NCBI RefSeq assembly: GCF_007197645.1
Contig: NZ_VKGK01000003.1
Coordinates: 186,001 to 250,000, forward strand
DNA length: 64,000 nucleotides
Direction of reading: 5' to 3'
Source: Shewanella hanedai
GTDB taxonomy: Bacteria; Pseudomonadota; Gammaproteobacteria; Enterobacterales; Shewanellaceae
The translations under genes were made by a program, and so were the position numbers. Shown here one piece after another: positions 25,111-34,521 of the stretch (its first letter is position 1; every line of letters begins with the position of its first letter). The notes beneath the pieces are model-generated. The model was not told the origin of the DNA. It searched no databases and worked only from the letters and a program-made list of their open reading frames with translations.

Positions 25111-25985
25111 GAAAAAACTCTCTGAGATAAAATATTAATCAAATATTCACCGTAACCGCTTTTTCGCAGAGGTTCAGCCAATGCAAGTAACTGAGTGTCA
25201 TTGATGTAACCCATTCGGTAAGCCATCTCTTCGGGGCAATTGACCTTAAGACCTTGGCGTTTTTCTATGGTTTCAATAAATTGACCAGCCTGTAGTAAAT
25301 GGTCATAGGTGCCTGTATCTAACCATGCCGTGCCCCTGCCCATGATCTCAACATTCAAAGTGCCCGCTGTTAGGTATTGACCAATGACTTCAATAATTTC
25401 TAATTCACCACGAGCAGATGGAGTGACATTTTTGGCGAACTTAATGACGTTATTATCGAAGAAGTAAATCCCTGGAACGGCATAGTTAGATTTGGGGATT
25501 AAGGGTTTTTCTTCGAGTGAAACTGCATTTCCTGCACTATCAAATTCAACCACGCCGTAATCACTTGGGTTTGAGACATGGTAACCAAACACGGTTGCAC
25601 CGCTTACTTGCGTTGCTGCACGCTTAAGTGATTTTATTAAATCGTGGCCATAAAATAAGTTGTCTCCCAAGATAAGCGCAACGCTCTGATCGCCAATAAA
25701 GGTTTCTCCCAATAAAAAAGCCTGGGCTAATCCATCTGGAGATGGTTGAATCTGGTATTCAATCGAAATTCCCCATTCGCTGCCATCACTAAGTAAAGTT
25801 TTAAAATTATGCAGATCAATGGGTGTCGTAATGATCAAGATGTCCCTAATGCCTGCACTCATGAGTGTGGCAATGGGATAGTAAATCATCGGTTTATCAT
25901 AGATAGGTAGCAACTGTTTGCTAACCGCCATAGATAACGGGTACAAGCGAGTACCGCTCCCTCCCGCCAAAATAATACCTTTCAT
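25107..25985 (-). CDS. rmlA: Glucose-1-phosphate thymidylyltransferase
   Basis: 292 residues from the ATG at 25985; the GTG just before it would leave no room for the GAGG ribosome-binding site. Motifs: [40 protein letters not shown] (metal-binding Asp), and [17 protein letters not shown]. It makes dTDP-glucose, the first and feedback-regulated step to dTDP-rhamnose. First gene of the rml set. The upstream side is repeat mosaic 6, shared with the divergent cysD. Confidence 0.96.
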   Translation of the reverse strand: MKGIILAGGSGTRLYPLSMAVSKQLLPIYDKPMIYYPIATLMSAGIRDILIITTPIDLHNFKTLLSDGSEWGISIEYQIQPSPDGLAQAFLLGETFIGDQSVALILGDNLFYGHDLIKSLKRAATQVSGATVFGYHVSNPSDYGVVEFDSAGNAVSLEEKPLIPKSNYAVPGIYFFDNNVIKFAKNVTPSARGELEIIEVIGQYLTAGTLNVEIMGRGTAWLDTGTYDHLLQAGQFIETIEKRQGLKVNCPEEMAYRMGYINDTQLLALAEPLRKSGYGEYLINILSQRVFS

Positions 25986-26084
25986 CACACCTCGATCATT
26001 AATGCAAAACTCAACATAGAAATAGGTAGGGCAAACCGTTCTTTGCTAACGAATGTCTCTAGAGTGGAGATTTTACCTCGACTG

Positions 26085-26400
26085 GCAGAATAGTAAAGCG
26101 AAGAGGACCACTGCGATGACGGATGACGGAACGTTGGTGCCTCACTTACGGTTAAAGAAAGAGAGTCGACTACGTCAGCTTCGAGGGCTGTTTAAACTCC
26201 TTGCTAGGGTAAAGGCTGAGAAGGGCGATGACTTCGTCATCTTCTAGGACGGTCACGAGCTCCTTGCTAGGACGTTCGCAGGTTCACTACTAGGACGGCC
26301 TTCGGCCTGCTATGGGAGCTAAACTGCGACGTTCGCTTTTATAGCCCTAGAACCTAGCAGGCACTTGTGCCACCCTCGCAGGGCGCAGCCCGTGCTTCTT
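26085..26400. repeat. Hairpin-repeat mosaic 6 (between divergent rmlA and cysD)
   Basis: Part of the 573-bp gap 25986-26558. Seen: GACGGATGACGGAACGTT, GATGACTTCGTCATC, CTAGGACGGCCTTCGGCC, TTATAGCCCTAGAACCTAGC, GGCACTTGTGCC and CTCGCAGGGCGCAGCCC. These are modules of the composite block, partly in inverse order. The remaining 26401-26558 is unique and AT-rich and should hold the cysD promoter; a CysB site could not be picked out by eye. A 64-codon frame across the repeats is not a gene. Confidence 0.8.
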
Positions 26401-26558
26401 TCTTCCTATTACTAATCAGAACTTGATATGCCTTTTTGATATAAATTTACTGCGTTTAATAACTTTTAATCCTGTCGCCTACTGTTATTATCTACTCAAT
26501 GATAACTTACATTTGTTTCTGTTCAGATTGAATGGATAAGGGCCATACGGAAATCCAT

Positions 26559-27461
26559 ATGTCGACACATCAAACTCATCTTAAGCAGCTTGAAGCTGAA
26601 TCGATTCAAATTATGCGTGAGGTTGCCGCTGAATTTGATAATCCCGTGATGCTTTATTCTGTAGGTAAAGATTCTTCTGTTCTCCTGCATCTGGCGCGAA
26701 AAGCTTTTTACCCAGGTAAAATCCCATTTCCATTGATGCACGTTGATACCAATTGGAAATTTAAGGAGATGATTGAGTTTCGAGATCAAATGGCGAAGAA
26801 GCATGGTTTTGATCTTATCGTCCATAAAAATCCCCGTGGTATTGAGATGAACATCAGCCCATTTACCCATGGCAGCGCTAAACACACCGATATCATGAAG
26901 ACCGAAGGGCTTAAGCAAGCACTGGATATGCATGGTTTTGATGCGGCTTTTGGTGGAGCTCGCCGTGATGAAGAGAAGTCTCGTGCCAAAGAACGCGTCT
27001 ATTCATTTCGCGACAGTAAACACAGATGGGATCCTAAAAACCAACGTCCTGAGCTTTGGAGTATTTATAACGGCAAGGTCGATAAAGGCGAGAGTATTCG
27101 TGTGTTCCCGCTATCTAATTGGACCGAACTTGATATCTGGCAGTACATCTATTTAGAGGGGATTGAGATCCCATCCTTGTATCTTGCTGCAGAGCGTCCT
27201 GTTGTTGAACGCGATGGCACCTTGATCATGGTAGATGATGAGCGCATGCCACTTGAAGGCGAAGATGTACAAACTAAGATGGTGCGTTTTAGAACACTAG
27301 GTTGTTATCCGTTAACGGGGGCCGTTGAGTCAGAGGCTCAAACGCTACCAGAAATTATTCAAGAGATGTTGCTCTGTACCACCTCTGAACGCCAAGGTCG
27401 TGTGATTGATAACGACTCAGCGGGTTCGATGGAGAAGAAAAAAATAGAAGGATACTTTTAA
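26559..27461 (+). CDS. cysD: Sulfate adenylyltransferase small subunit
   Basis: 300 residues from the ATG at 26559, in line with the 302 of E. coli CysD; a longer frame from 26532 adds nine residues without a better ribosome-binding site. ATP-pyrophosphatase fold: [20 protein letters not shown] (PP-loop), [41 protein letters not shown]. With CysN it forms adenosine phosphosulfate from sulfate and ATP. cysN follows after 216 bp, a longer gap than in most cysDN operons. Confidence 0.96.
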   Translation: MSTHQTHLKQLEAESIQIMREVAAEFDNPVMLYSVGKDSSVLLHLARKAFYPGKIPFPLMHVDTNWKFKEMIEFRDQMAKKHGFDLIVHKNPRGIEMNISPFTHGSAKHTDIMKTEGLKQALDMHGFDAAFGGARRDEEKSRAKERVYSFRDSKHRWDPKNQRPELWSIYNGKVDKGESIRVFPLSNWTELDIWQYIYLEGIEIPSLYLAAERPVVERDGTLIMVDDERMPLEGEDVQTKMVRFRTLGCYPLTGAVESEAQTLPEIIQEMLLCTTSERQGRVIDNDSAGSMEKKKIEGYF

Positions 27462-27677
27462 AATTGAGAAGCGATTTTAAAAGTTAGATCGGCTTGCGCC
27501 GGTAACAGCATTTTTGGTTAAGAGACTCGAGCTGGAGCAACATTTAGTTGTTAGAAGATCCGCCGCCAGAGCAGATTCATTCGTAGAGCTCGCTTGCTAA
27601 AAGTATTGAATATTGATTTAACCGTGAGTGACATTCTTTTAAGCGCGATGCTTGTCACTCATAGATAAGGAATAAAA

Positions 27678-29087
27678 ATGACCACCAGTTCTAATTTGAT
27701 TGCTTCAGATATTGAAGAGTACCTAAAAGTTCACGAAAACAAAGATATGTTACGTGTGTTGACGTGTGGCAGTGTGGACGATGGTAAATCTACGTTAATT
27801 GGCCGTCTGCTATTTGATAGTAAGATGATTTTTGAAGATCAGATGGCGGCGATTGAAAAAGATTCTAAGCGTTTTAATACCACTGATGAATCATTTGATC
27901 TGGCTTTGCTGGTGGATGGCCTTCAATCTGAGCGTGAACAAGGTATTACTATTGACGTGGCTTACCGCTACTTCACGACTGAGCAGCGTAAATTCATTAT
28001 TGCTGATACCCCTGGTCATGAGCAGTATACGCGTAATATGGCAACTGGCGCGTCAACGTGTGACCTCGCAATTATTCTTATTGATGCTCGTCATGGCGTG
28101 CAAGTACAAACTAGGCGTCATAGCTTTATCTGTTCACAGTTAGGGATCAAACACGTCATTATCGCCATTAATAAGATGGATGCGGTAGGTTACGATCAGG
28201 CAACTTATCAAAAGATTAAAAAAGAGTACCGTGAGTTTGCTGAAGCTCTTTCCTTTACCGATGTGCGCTTTGTGCCAATCTCTGCGTTAAAGGGCGATAA
28301 TGTCGTTAATGAAAGCGAGCATATGACTTGGTATCCTGGCTCGACCTTACTCAAGTTGCTTAATACAGTATCAATTGAGCAGGGTAGAAGTGAGTCATTC
28401 CGTTTTCAGGTGCAATATGTCAACCGACCTAATCTAGATTTCCGTGGTTTTTGTGGAACCTTAGCATCTGGGGATATTCGAGTTGGTGACACGGTTGTCA
28501 CTTTACCTTCAGGTAAAGAAAGCAAAATTAAGTCTATCGTGACATTCGATGGTGAGCTTGAAAAAGCGGTTGCCGGTCAAGCTGTGACGTTAACACTTGA
28601 AGATGAAATTGATATCAGTCGTGGCGATATGCTGGTTCGCCCCCATGATAAGCCTCACTCAATAAGTAATTTTGAAGCCGATGTCGTGTGGATGACAGAG
28701 GAGCCATTGTGTGTTGATCGTGAATATGCGATCAAAATGGGCAGTAAGTCTGTTTACGGTTATGCCGATGCCATTAATCACAAAATTGATGTGAATACAC
28801 TTGAAAAGCAATCAGCTCAACAGTTGGCACTTAACGAGATCGGTAACTGTCACTTTGCGGTCACTGAGCCTGTACAGTTTGATGCCTATGATGACAATCG
28901 TTCAACAGGTGCATTCATCATTATTGACCGTTTAACCAACGTGACAGTTGGTGCTGGTATGATCCGCAATGCCATTCAAGCCAAATCGATAGAGGCCCAT
29001 GAATATTCTGAGTTTGAGTTAGAGATGAACGCGTTAGTGCGTAAGCACTTCCCTCACTGGGGCGCCAAGGACATTGCTAAGTCTTAA
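27678..29087 (+). CDS. cysN: Sulfate adenylyltransferase GTPase subunit
   Basis: 469 residues, EF-Tu-like GTPase. P-loop [18 protein letters not shown] near residue 28, switch [36 protein letters not shown]-terminal beta-barrel domains as in CysN, with no fused CysC kinase domain, consistent with the separate cysC downstream. GTP hydrolysis drives APS formation by CysD. AAGGA precedes the ATG. Confidence 0.96.
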   Translation: MTTSSNLIASDIEEYLKVHENKDMLRVLTCGSVDDGKSTLIGRLLFDSKMIFEDQMAAIEKDSKRFNTTDESFDLALLVDGLQSEREQGITIDVAYRYFTTEQRKFIIADTPGHEQYTRNMATGASTCDLAIILIDARHGVQVQTRRHSFICSQLGIKHVIIAINKMDAVGYDQATYQKIKKEYREFAEALSFTDVRFVPISALKGDNVVNESEHMTWYPGSTLLKLLNTVSIEQGRSESFRFQVQYVNRPNLDFRGFCGTLASGDIRVGDTVVTLPSGKESKIKSIVTFDGELEKAVAGQAVTLTLEDEIDISRGDMLVRPHDKPHSISNFEADVVWMTEEPLCVDREYAIKMGSKSVYGYADAINHKIDVNTLEKQSAQQLALNEIGNCHFAVTEPVQFDAYDDNRSTGAFIIIDRLTNVTVGAGMIRNAIQAKSIEAHEYSEFELEMNALVRKHFPHWGAKDIAKS

Positions 29088-29121
29088 AACACAGTTGTAA
29101 GATACAAGTCTTAAGTAATAA

Positions 29122-29181
29122 GTAGGAGGGGCTTTAGCCCCGATGTTTTCTATGTTTAATCGCGGCTAAAGCCGCTCCTAC
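29122..29181. repeat. Inverted pair of REP-like sequences
   Basis: GTAGGAGGGGCTTTAGCCCC (from 29122) and, inverted, GCGGCTAAAGCCGCTCCTAC (to 29181) are separated by about 15 bp. Each is itself a hairpin, and the pair forms a larger imperfect stem, the layout of a BIME. The sequence matches the classical gammaproteobacterial/Pseudomonas REP consensus type and differs from the other mosaics. It ends 2 bp before an ATG at 29183. Confidence 0.85.
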
Positions 29182-29200
29182 AATGAATAATCAGGAATTT

Positions 29201-30928
29201 ATGTCATTAAACGGGTACCTCACCATCAGCATCTTCCTCATGACTATCGTGGGATTAGTGCGTTTTCAGAGTCGCCCATCTTTGGTGTTTGGTGTGTCTT
29301 TGCTTGCCTTGGTTGGGCTAAACCTTGTATCGCGCGAGCAACTATTGTCGAGTATGTCTAACCCGGGATTAGTTACCTTGGTTTTGTTGATTTTGTGTTC
29401 TTTTACACTTGAGAAAACACGTTTACTGCGAGTGATAGCCTCAAAAGTGATAGTGAGTAGTTATAACTCTACCTGGATGCGCCTGTTTGGCATTACAGCG
29501 TTAAGCTCCGCTTTATTAAATAATACCGCTGTGGTGGCGACTTTACTGTCGCCAATCCGTAATAACCCCCACCATTTTGCCAGTAAGCTGTTGTTACCTC
29601 TCTCTTATGCCGCTATTTTAGGCGGAACGCTGACGTTAATCGGCACCTCGACTAATTTGATCGTCAATAGTCTCTACATCGATGCCGAGGGGAAATCACT
29701 GAGCTTTTTCTCTTTTACCGCTGTGGGAGCCTTATTGGTATTGGGTTGCGGCTTAGTGTTGAGAGTCGCTTCTCGTTGGTTGCCGAATATTGAGCATAAA
29801 GAGACCTGTTCAAAGGGTTATTTCATCGATGCCAAAGTAGTGCAAGGTTCAGAGTTAATTGGACGTTCTGTTGAAAACAATGGCTTAAGGCATCTTGAGT
29901 CTCTGTTTTTGGTAGAAGTAGTCCGTAATAAACGTTTAATCAGTCCGGTGACTCCGACCGAAGTGTTGCAAGTTGATGACAGGCTTATTTTTAGTGGTGA
30001 TATCACTAAGATGATGCAGCTTAGCCAATTTTCTGGTTTAGAGATGTTTGCCGAGAAAAATGGCTTATTGGATTCTAATTTGACTGAGGTAGTGGTTAAG
30101 CAAGAGAGCGTGCTTATCTCGAAAACCTTAAAAGATACCGGATTCAGAGCGCTGTTTGATGCTGCAGTTGTTGCAATTCGACGCGATGGTGAAGAGGTGT
30201 CGGGTAAGTTAGGGGAGGTGGTGATCAAGGCGGGTGATTTTTTAGTGTTGGCCGTGGGAGAAGACTTTAAATCACGACGCAACCTCAGTAAAAACTTTAT
30301 TGTGATCAGTGGTGTTGAACCTGAAATTCGCATCAACGGCTTAAAAGCATGGCTCTCTGTCGGTGGTTTTGTACTCACCATTGGATTAGCTGCAACGGGC
30401 GTTATCGAAATGCTTCAGGGGTTGATGTTACTCTTGGGTGTACTTATTTTTAGCCAGTGTATTAGTGTTAATGAGGTTGTCAGACGTTTCCCTGTCGATA
30501 TCTGGTTAATCGTCTCTACAGCTATCTTGTTATCTCATGCCTTGGTGAATTCAGGCGTTGTTGAGCTATTATCACAATGGGTTAATCAGGTAGCAGATAA
30601 AGATCATGTGTTTATGGCGTTAGTGCTGGTATATCTATCGACCTGGCTCATCACTGAACTTGTGACCAATAATGCTGCAGCGGCCTTAATGTTCCCAATT
30701 GCTTACAGTATCGCTTTAGGCTTTGATGTGGATATTTTGCCCTTTGTCATGACCGTTGCATTTGCTGCGAGTGGTAGTTTTATTAGCCCTTACGGCTATC
30801 AAACTAACCTAATGGTGTTTAATGCAGGCCAATACAAGTTAATGGATTTTGTTAAAGTCGGTTTACCTGTCAGTCTGGTATATGCCGCAATCGTATTAAC
30901 TGCTGTGCCAATTTTCTTTCCGTTTTAA
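29201..30928 (+). CDS. SLC13/DASS-family transporter with TrkA-C domains (putative sulfate permease)
   Basis: 575 residues from the ATG at 29201 (AGGA ahead); an in-frame ATG at 29183 sits directly on the REP pair. About eleven membrane segments, interrupted at residues 205-375 by two soluble TrkA-C-like domains (GSELIGRSVENNGLRHLESLFLVEV; VVVKQESVLISKTLKDTGFRALF). Family motifs include ALLNNTAVVATLLSPI, LIGTSTNLIVNSLY and TELVTNNAAAALMFPI. Position between cysN and cysC points to sulfate uptake for assimilation, an inference from context; other anions are possible. Confidence 0.88.
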   Translation: MSLNGYLTISIFLMTIVGLVRFQSRPSLVFGVSLLALVGLNLVSREQLLSSMSNPGLVTLVLLILCSFTLEKTRLLRVIASKVIVSSYNSTWMRLFGITALSSALLNNTAVVATLLSPIRNNPHHFASKLLLPLSYAAILGGTLTLIGTSTNLIVNSLYIDAEGKSLSFFSFTAVGALLVLGCGLVLRVASRWLPNIEHKETCSKGYFIDAKVVQGSELIGRSVENNGLRHLESLFLVEVVRNKRLISPVTPTEVLQVDDRLIFSGDITKMMQLSQFSGLEMFAEKNGLLDSNLTEVVVKQESVLISKTLKDTGFRALFDAAVVAIRRDGEEVSGKLGEVVIKAGDFLVLAVGEDFKSRRNLSKNFIVISGVEPEIRINGLKAWLSVGGFVLTIGLAATGVIEMLQGLMLLLGVLIFSQCISVNEVVRRFPVDIWLIVSTAILLSHALVNSGVVELLSQWVNQVADKDHVFMALVLVYLSTWLITELVTNNAAAALMFPIAYSIALGFDVDILPFVMTVAFAASGSFISPYGYQTNLMVFNAGQYKLMDFVKVGLPVSLVYAAIVLTAVPIFFPF

Positions 30929-30954
30929 ATAGTTGAGTATTCCAAGGATTGTTA

Positions 30955-31596
30955 ATGTCACCCTATAAGAGTGTTGAAACTGAAGATAAGTCTTCCGATG
31001 TTGTCTGGCATCTTGCGAGTGTTACCCATGAGCAAAGAGTCGCATCATTGGGCCACAATCCCGCCGTACTTTGGTTTACAGGTTTAAGTGGTTCAGGTAA
31101 GTCGACCGTTGCCAACGTCGTTGATAAACTGTTACATGAGTTAGGGTGTAAAACGTATCTGCTTGACGGAGATAATGTCCGTCATGGTCTCAATGGCGAT
31201 CTGGGCTTTTCCGATCAAGACCGAGTTGAGAATATTCGCCGTATAGGGGAGGTGTCAAAACTCTTTGTGGACGCAGGGCTATTAGTATCGACAGCATTTA
31301 TCTCACCTTTTAACGCTGATCGTGAGATGGTCAGAGAGCTGTTAGCAGATAAGCAATTTGTCGAAGTTTATATCGATACTCCACTTGAGGTGTGTGAGCA
31401 GCGAGATCCTAAAGGTCTTTATAAAAAAGCCCGTGCGGGAGAGATTAAAAACTTTACTGGTATTGATTCGGCTTATGAGTTGCCTCAACATCCCGAGATA
31501 CATGTTAAAACAGCTGAGCAGTCAATTAAAGAGTGCGCTGAGCAAGTCGTCAACTACCTTAAAGATAATGGGTATATAAACGCTAGTAGCTCGTAA
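30955..31596 (+). CDS. cysC: Adenylylsulfate kinase
   Basis: 213 residues from the ATG at 30955, with AAGGA 7 nt ahead. P-loop [17 protein letters not shown] near residues 40-55, [18 protein letters not shown] (APS site), [48 protein letters not shown]. It phosphorylates APS to PAPS, the substrate for sulfite production or sulfation. Follows the transporter by 26 bp. Confidence 0.96.
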   Translation: MSPYKSVETEDKSSDVVWHLASVTHEQRVASLGHNPAVLWFTGLSGSGKSTVANVVDKLLHELGCKTYLLDGDNVRHGLNGDLGFSDQDRVENIRRIGEVSKLFVDAGLLVSTAFISPFNADREMVRELLADKQFVEVYIDTPLEVCEQRDPKGLYKKARAGEIKNFTGIDSAYELPQHPEIHVKTAEQSIKECAEQVVNYLKDNGYINASSS

Positions 31597-31611
31597 TAAA
31601 TTAGGATCCGC

Positions 31612-32580
31612 ATGAATTACGATATTTTTAATGGCGATGCCGACGGCATCATTGCATTGTTACAACTGCGCTTAGCATATCCGCTTTCGGCGGAATTAAT
31701 CACAGGTGTAAAGCGTGATATTGCGCTGCTTGAGCCATTAACGATAAGCGCTAGTCTTACGTCGCAAGATAGCTTGACTGTACTTGATATCTCTATGGAG
31801 AAGAATAAAGCGGGTTTGCTTGAGGCTTTGAAATCTGGTGCTAAGGTGTATTATGCCGACCATCATCGCAGTGGTGATATTCCAATGAATGCTAATTTAG
31901 AAGCGTATATTGATCTAGATGCCAACACTTGTACCAGTTTGATTATTGATAAATGTCTGCAAGGAAAGTTTCACTATTGGGCGATAGCTGCTGCTTATGG
32001 CGATAACTTGATTGCTAAGGCAGACTTGCTGTCTAGCGAGGCTGGCTTAACACTATCTCAAGCTAAGTTGCTAAATGAGCTAGGAACGCTAATTAATTAT
32101 AATGGCTATGGTGCGCATGTTGATGAGCTCCATTTTCATCCCGCGACACTATACAAAGCCTTGCTTAAATATACGAGCCCGTTTGATGTTATTGAAGATG
32201 AAAATTCCCCTTTCCATCAGTTAAAAGAAGCTTACAGACAAGACATGGACAAAGCGCTTGCCGTAGCTCCTTTTTATCATAGCCAAGTGTTGTCTCTTAT
32301 TGAGCTAGCAGATGCACCTTGGGCGAGACGAGTTAGCGGTGTGTTTGGTAATCATTTGGCAAATCAACATCCAGATAGTGCTCATGGCGTATTGACTGAA
32401 AATGCTGATGGAAGTTACACCATTTCACTGCGGGCTCCGTTATCGAATAAGCAGGGTGCTGGTGATATTTGTAGTCAGTTTGATACTGGTGGGGGCCGTG
32501 CTGCAGCTGCAGGGGTCAATAAATTACCATCTGTCGATATCGCGCGTTTTACTCAAGCCGTTGAAAGTTACTATGGGTGA
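31612..32580 (+). CDS. DHH/DHHA1-family phosphoesterase
   Basis: 322 residues. Catalytic DHH-domain motifs: DIFNGDADGIIAL at the N-terminus (Asp cluster), VLDISMEKN, YYADHHRSGDIP (the DHH triad), LDANTCTSLIID. The C-terminal GGGRAAAAG segment at about 297-305 fits DHHA1. Relatives such as NrnA degrade short RNA and pAp. It lies 15 bp after cysC, and pAp is the by-product of PAPS use, so a CysQ-like pAp phosphatase role is plausible but inferred. The repeat mosaic begins immediately after the stop. Confidence 0.85.
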   Translation: MNYDIFNGDADGIIALLQLRLAYPLSAELITGVKRDIALLEPLTISASLTSQDSLTVLDISMEKNKAGLLEALKSGAKVYYADHHRSGDIPMNANLEAYIDLDANTCTSLIIDKCLQGKFHYWAIAAAYGDNLIAKADLLSSEAGLTLSQAKLLNELGTLINYNGYGAHVDELHFHPATLYKALLKYTSPFDVIEDENSPFHQLKEAYRQDMDKALAVAPFYHSQVLSLIELADAPWARRVSGVFGNHLANQHPDSAHGVLTENADGSYTISLRAPLSNKQGAGDICSQFDTGGGRAAAAGVNKLPSVDIARFTQAVESYYG

Positions 32581-33146
32581 AGCTAAGAACAGCGCAGACT
32601 TCGTCAGCTTTGAGGACAGTTGCAGGCTCCTTTCTAGGACGTTCGCAAGCTCACTGCGAGAGCGGCCTTTGGCCTACTATACGAGTTAAACTGCGAGGAG
32701 TGTTGCGCTTACGGATGACGGATAACGGAACGTTCGTACCTCACTGACGGAAAAAATAGGACGCCAACTTCGAGAGCAGTCGCGAGCTCCTTGCTAGAAC
32801 GTTCGCGAGCTCACTGTCAGGACGGCCTCCGGCCTGCTATACGAGCTAAACTGCGAGGAATGCTCCGCTTCCCCTGTAGGTTGGGCTTTAGCCCATCAAA
32901 CCCATAAACAAGAGCGACTGCATAAATGCCGACCTACAATAGAAGAAGGCCATTACGTCATCTGTAACCGCTGCGGCGTTCCGCATTTGACTGTATCGAA
33001 TCTAGAAGCGAAGCGATCTAGCCAGCCGTAGGCTGTACTAGCAGGCCGTAGGCCGCTCTTGTGTATAGTACTAAATCTGACGGCATAAATGCCGGCCTAC
33101 AATAGAAGAAGGCCCATTGCGTCAATCGTAGCCGTTTACGGCGTTC
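32581..33146. repeat. Hairpin-repeat mosaic 7 (between the DHH gene and the CDP-glycerol transferase)
   Basis: Fills the 541-bp gap between convergent genes and enters the 3' end of the minus-strand gene. Seen: CTAGGACGTTCGCAAGCTC, CGAGAGCGGCCTTTGGCC, a related copy near 32790-32840, GTTGGGCTTTAGCCCATC (32873-32899), two REP-like units with ATAAATGCCG (about 32913-32939 and 33077-33101), and GTAGCCGTTTACGGCGTTCG at 33127-33146, which lies inside the coding sequence. Confidence 0.85.
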
Positions 33147-34405
33147 GTTTGGTTTGTGCTTCTTTGCTGCTTATTTGAAAATAGATGGCGCTCAATATTT
33201 TCAAAGGCATCACACTTTTGTGGTTGCCAGAATATGTGCCGTAATAACTGGTACTCATTGGCGACGGATGGCGTTATATGAAAAGACTCCTCCTTGTTTA
33301 ACACGGCTAATAGAGTGTCAAATTGATGGAATCGATACTTAGAACTTGTAACTTTATTTGAAGATATTTGCCCGACTAAGGGGAGATACTCAGCGTAATC
33401 ATATATCTCCCTTGGTTTCTCGTCCTTGTTTTCTTGTTCAAATGAATAGAAGAAAATGGGAACTTGATGCAGTAGTAGATCAACAAACAGCGATGATTGA
33501 TCGGTGATGAGAAGATCGACTTCTTGAAGAATACTGTAGACATCTTCCCAATGAGAGATATCGATAATGTTAGGGTATTGGTTTAGTTGCTTTCCTAGGT
33601 GGGCTTCATTTGGGTGAAAACGCACTAGAAATAGTTGATTTTTATTCACTAATTGCTCAGATAGAGCTGACCAGTCGAACGCCTTGTCATAAGGGCTATT
33701 AATCTCACCTTTATTGTCCACTGTCAGCATGCTATCTCGCCAAGTTGGAACATATAAAATGGTGTTATCATATTGAGTATTAAAGAGGTTTGATATAGAC
33801 GTTATCTGTTTTGGATAACGTTTAAAGTAATCTGTTCTTGGGTTGCCACTTCGAATGAACTGTGAAGATTGAAGTCTAAAGGCGGAAGTTAATACGCTCT
33901 CTATGACTGGGCTTGGGCTAAGCATCAGATCCGGTTTTACATGTTGCTGGTGGAATTTAAGGGAGTTTGCCCATTGTTTCATCTGGGTATCGGCTTGATA
34001 GGAGTGTGCTAATGGTCCAGATGTTATGTCGAATTCTATTTTTTTAAGTGGTGAACCGTGCCATAAATTAACCTTTGTGGCACCTTTAGCAAAGTACTGA
34101 CTGATATCACCAATGTAAGTATTGTAGAAATAATACTTGGCTGTTAAACAGTGAAATATTCCGCGTATGCTTCTTCTATTGTAAGCTTCATAACCGTCTT
34201 TTTTGAGTTGCTGAATGACGGCATCATCGCCACTTATCCATATAGAACGCAAGGTGCTTGTTTGCTGCCAATGCAGATATAGATACTTGGCATTATCTGA
34301 AAACTGATTTTTGTAGCTGCCCATAACCGCTTTGTTTGTTCTGGGGAATCCCCCCGACATATGGTAAACGAGCTTCCTTAGCATGGCAGTGATAATACTC
34401 TTCAT
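33122..34405 (-). CDS. CDP-glycerol glycerophosphotransferase family protein
   Basis: 427 residues, TagB/TagF-like GT-B fold. Motifs: NLWHGSPLKKIEFD (catalytic His), SPSPVIESVL, RSGNPRTDYF, ILYVPTWRDS, FLVRFHPNEAHL, and LLITDQSSLFVDLL. In Gram-negatives such proteins add glycerol phosphate or similar groups to capsules. No CDP-glycerol synthesis gene is seen in the window. The C-terminal NAVNGYD and stop are encoded by a repeat unit present at about 15703 and 20731. It is the last gene of the minus-strand polysaccharide set, 116 bp after the preceding gene, with GGAG upstream of its ATG. Confidence 0.87.
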   Translation of the reverse strand: MKSIITAMLRKLVYHMSGGFPRTNKAVMGSYKNQFSDNAKYLYLHWQQTSTLRSIWISGDDAVIQQLKKDGYEAYNRRSIRGIFHCLTAKYYFYNTYIGDISQYFAKGATKVNLWHGSPLKKIEFDITSGPLAHSYQADTQMKQWANSLKFHQQHVKPDLMLSPSPVIESVLTSAFRLQSSQFIRSGNPRTDYFKRYPKQITSISNLFNTQYDNTILYVPTWRDSMLTVDNKGEINSPYDKAFDWSALSEQLVNKNQLFLVRFHPNEAHLGKQLNQYPNIIDISHWEDVYSILQEVDLLITDQSSLFVDLLLHQVPIFFYSFEQENKDEKPREIYDYAEYLPLVGQISSNKVTSSKYRFHQFDTLLAVLNKEESFHITPSVANEYQLLRHIFWQPQKCDAFENIERHLFSNKQQRSTNQTNAVNGYD

Positions 34406-34521
34406 TTGTACTCACTCCGATAGTGATTGTGTTCTTTATTAACCTGAAGTTAGTGTCTGGTTTGTCTTGATCTTTTTTCTAATTCAAGCCGTTAATGAAT
34501 TAGGGTTACCTCTATTTCAGA

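Noticed and set aside
18996..26000. Prophage or integrative element carrying the toxin-antitoxin genes
   Set aside because: No integrase, transposase, tRNA or att-like direct repeats were found at the borders.
26053..26247. 64-codon plus-strand frame upstream of cysD
   Set aside because: Composed of repeat sequence from mosaic 6; no protein-like conservation is visible.
26559..31596. Sulfation of the exported polysaccharide by PAPS made here
   Set aside because: No sulfotransferase gene is seen in the window, so the cys genes are read as ordinary sulfate assimilation.
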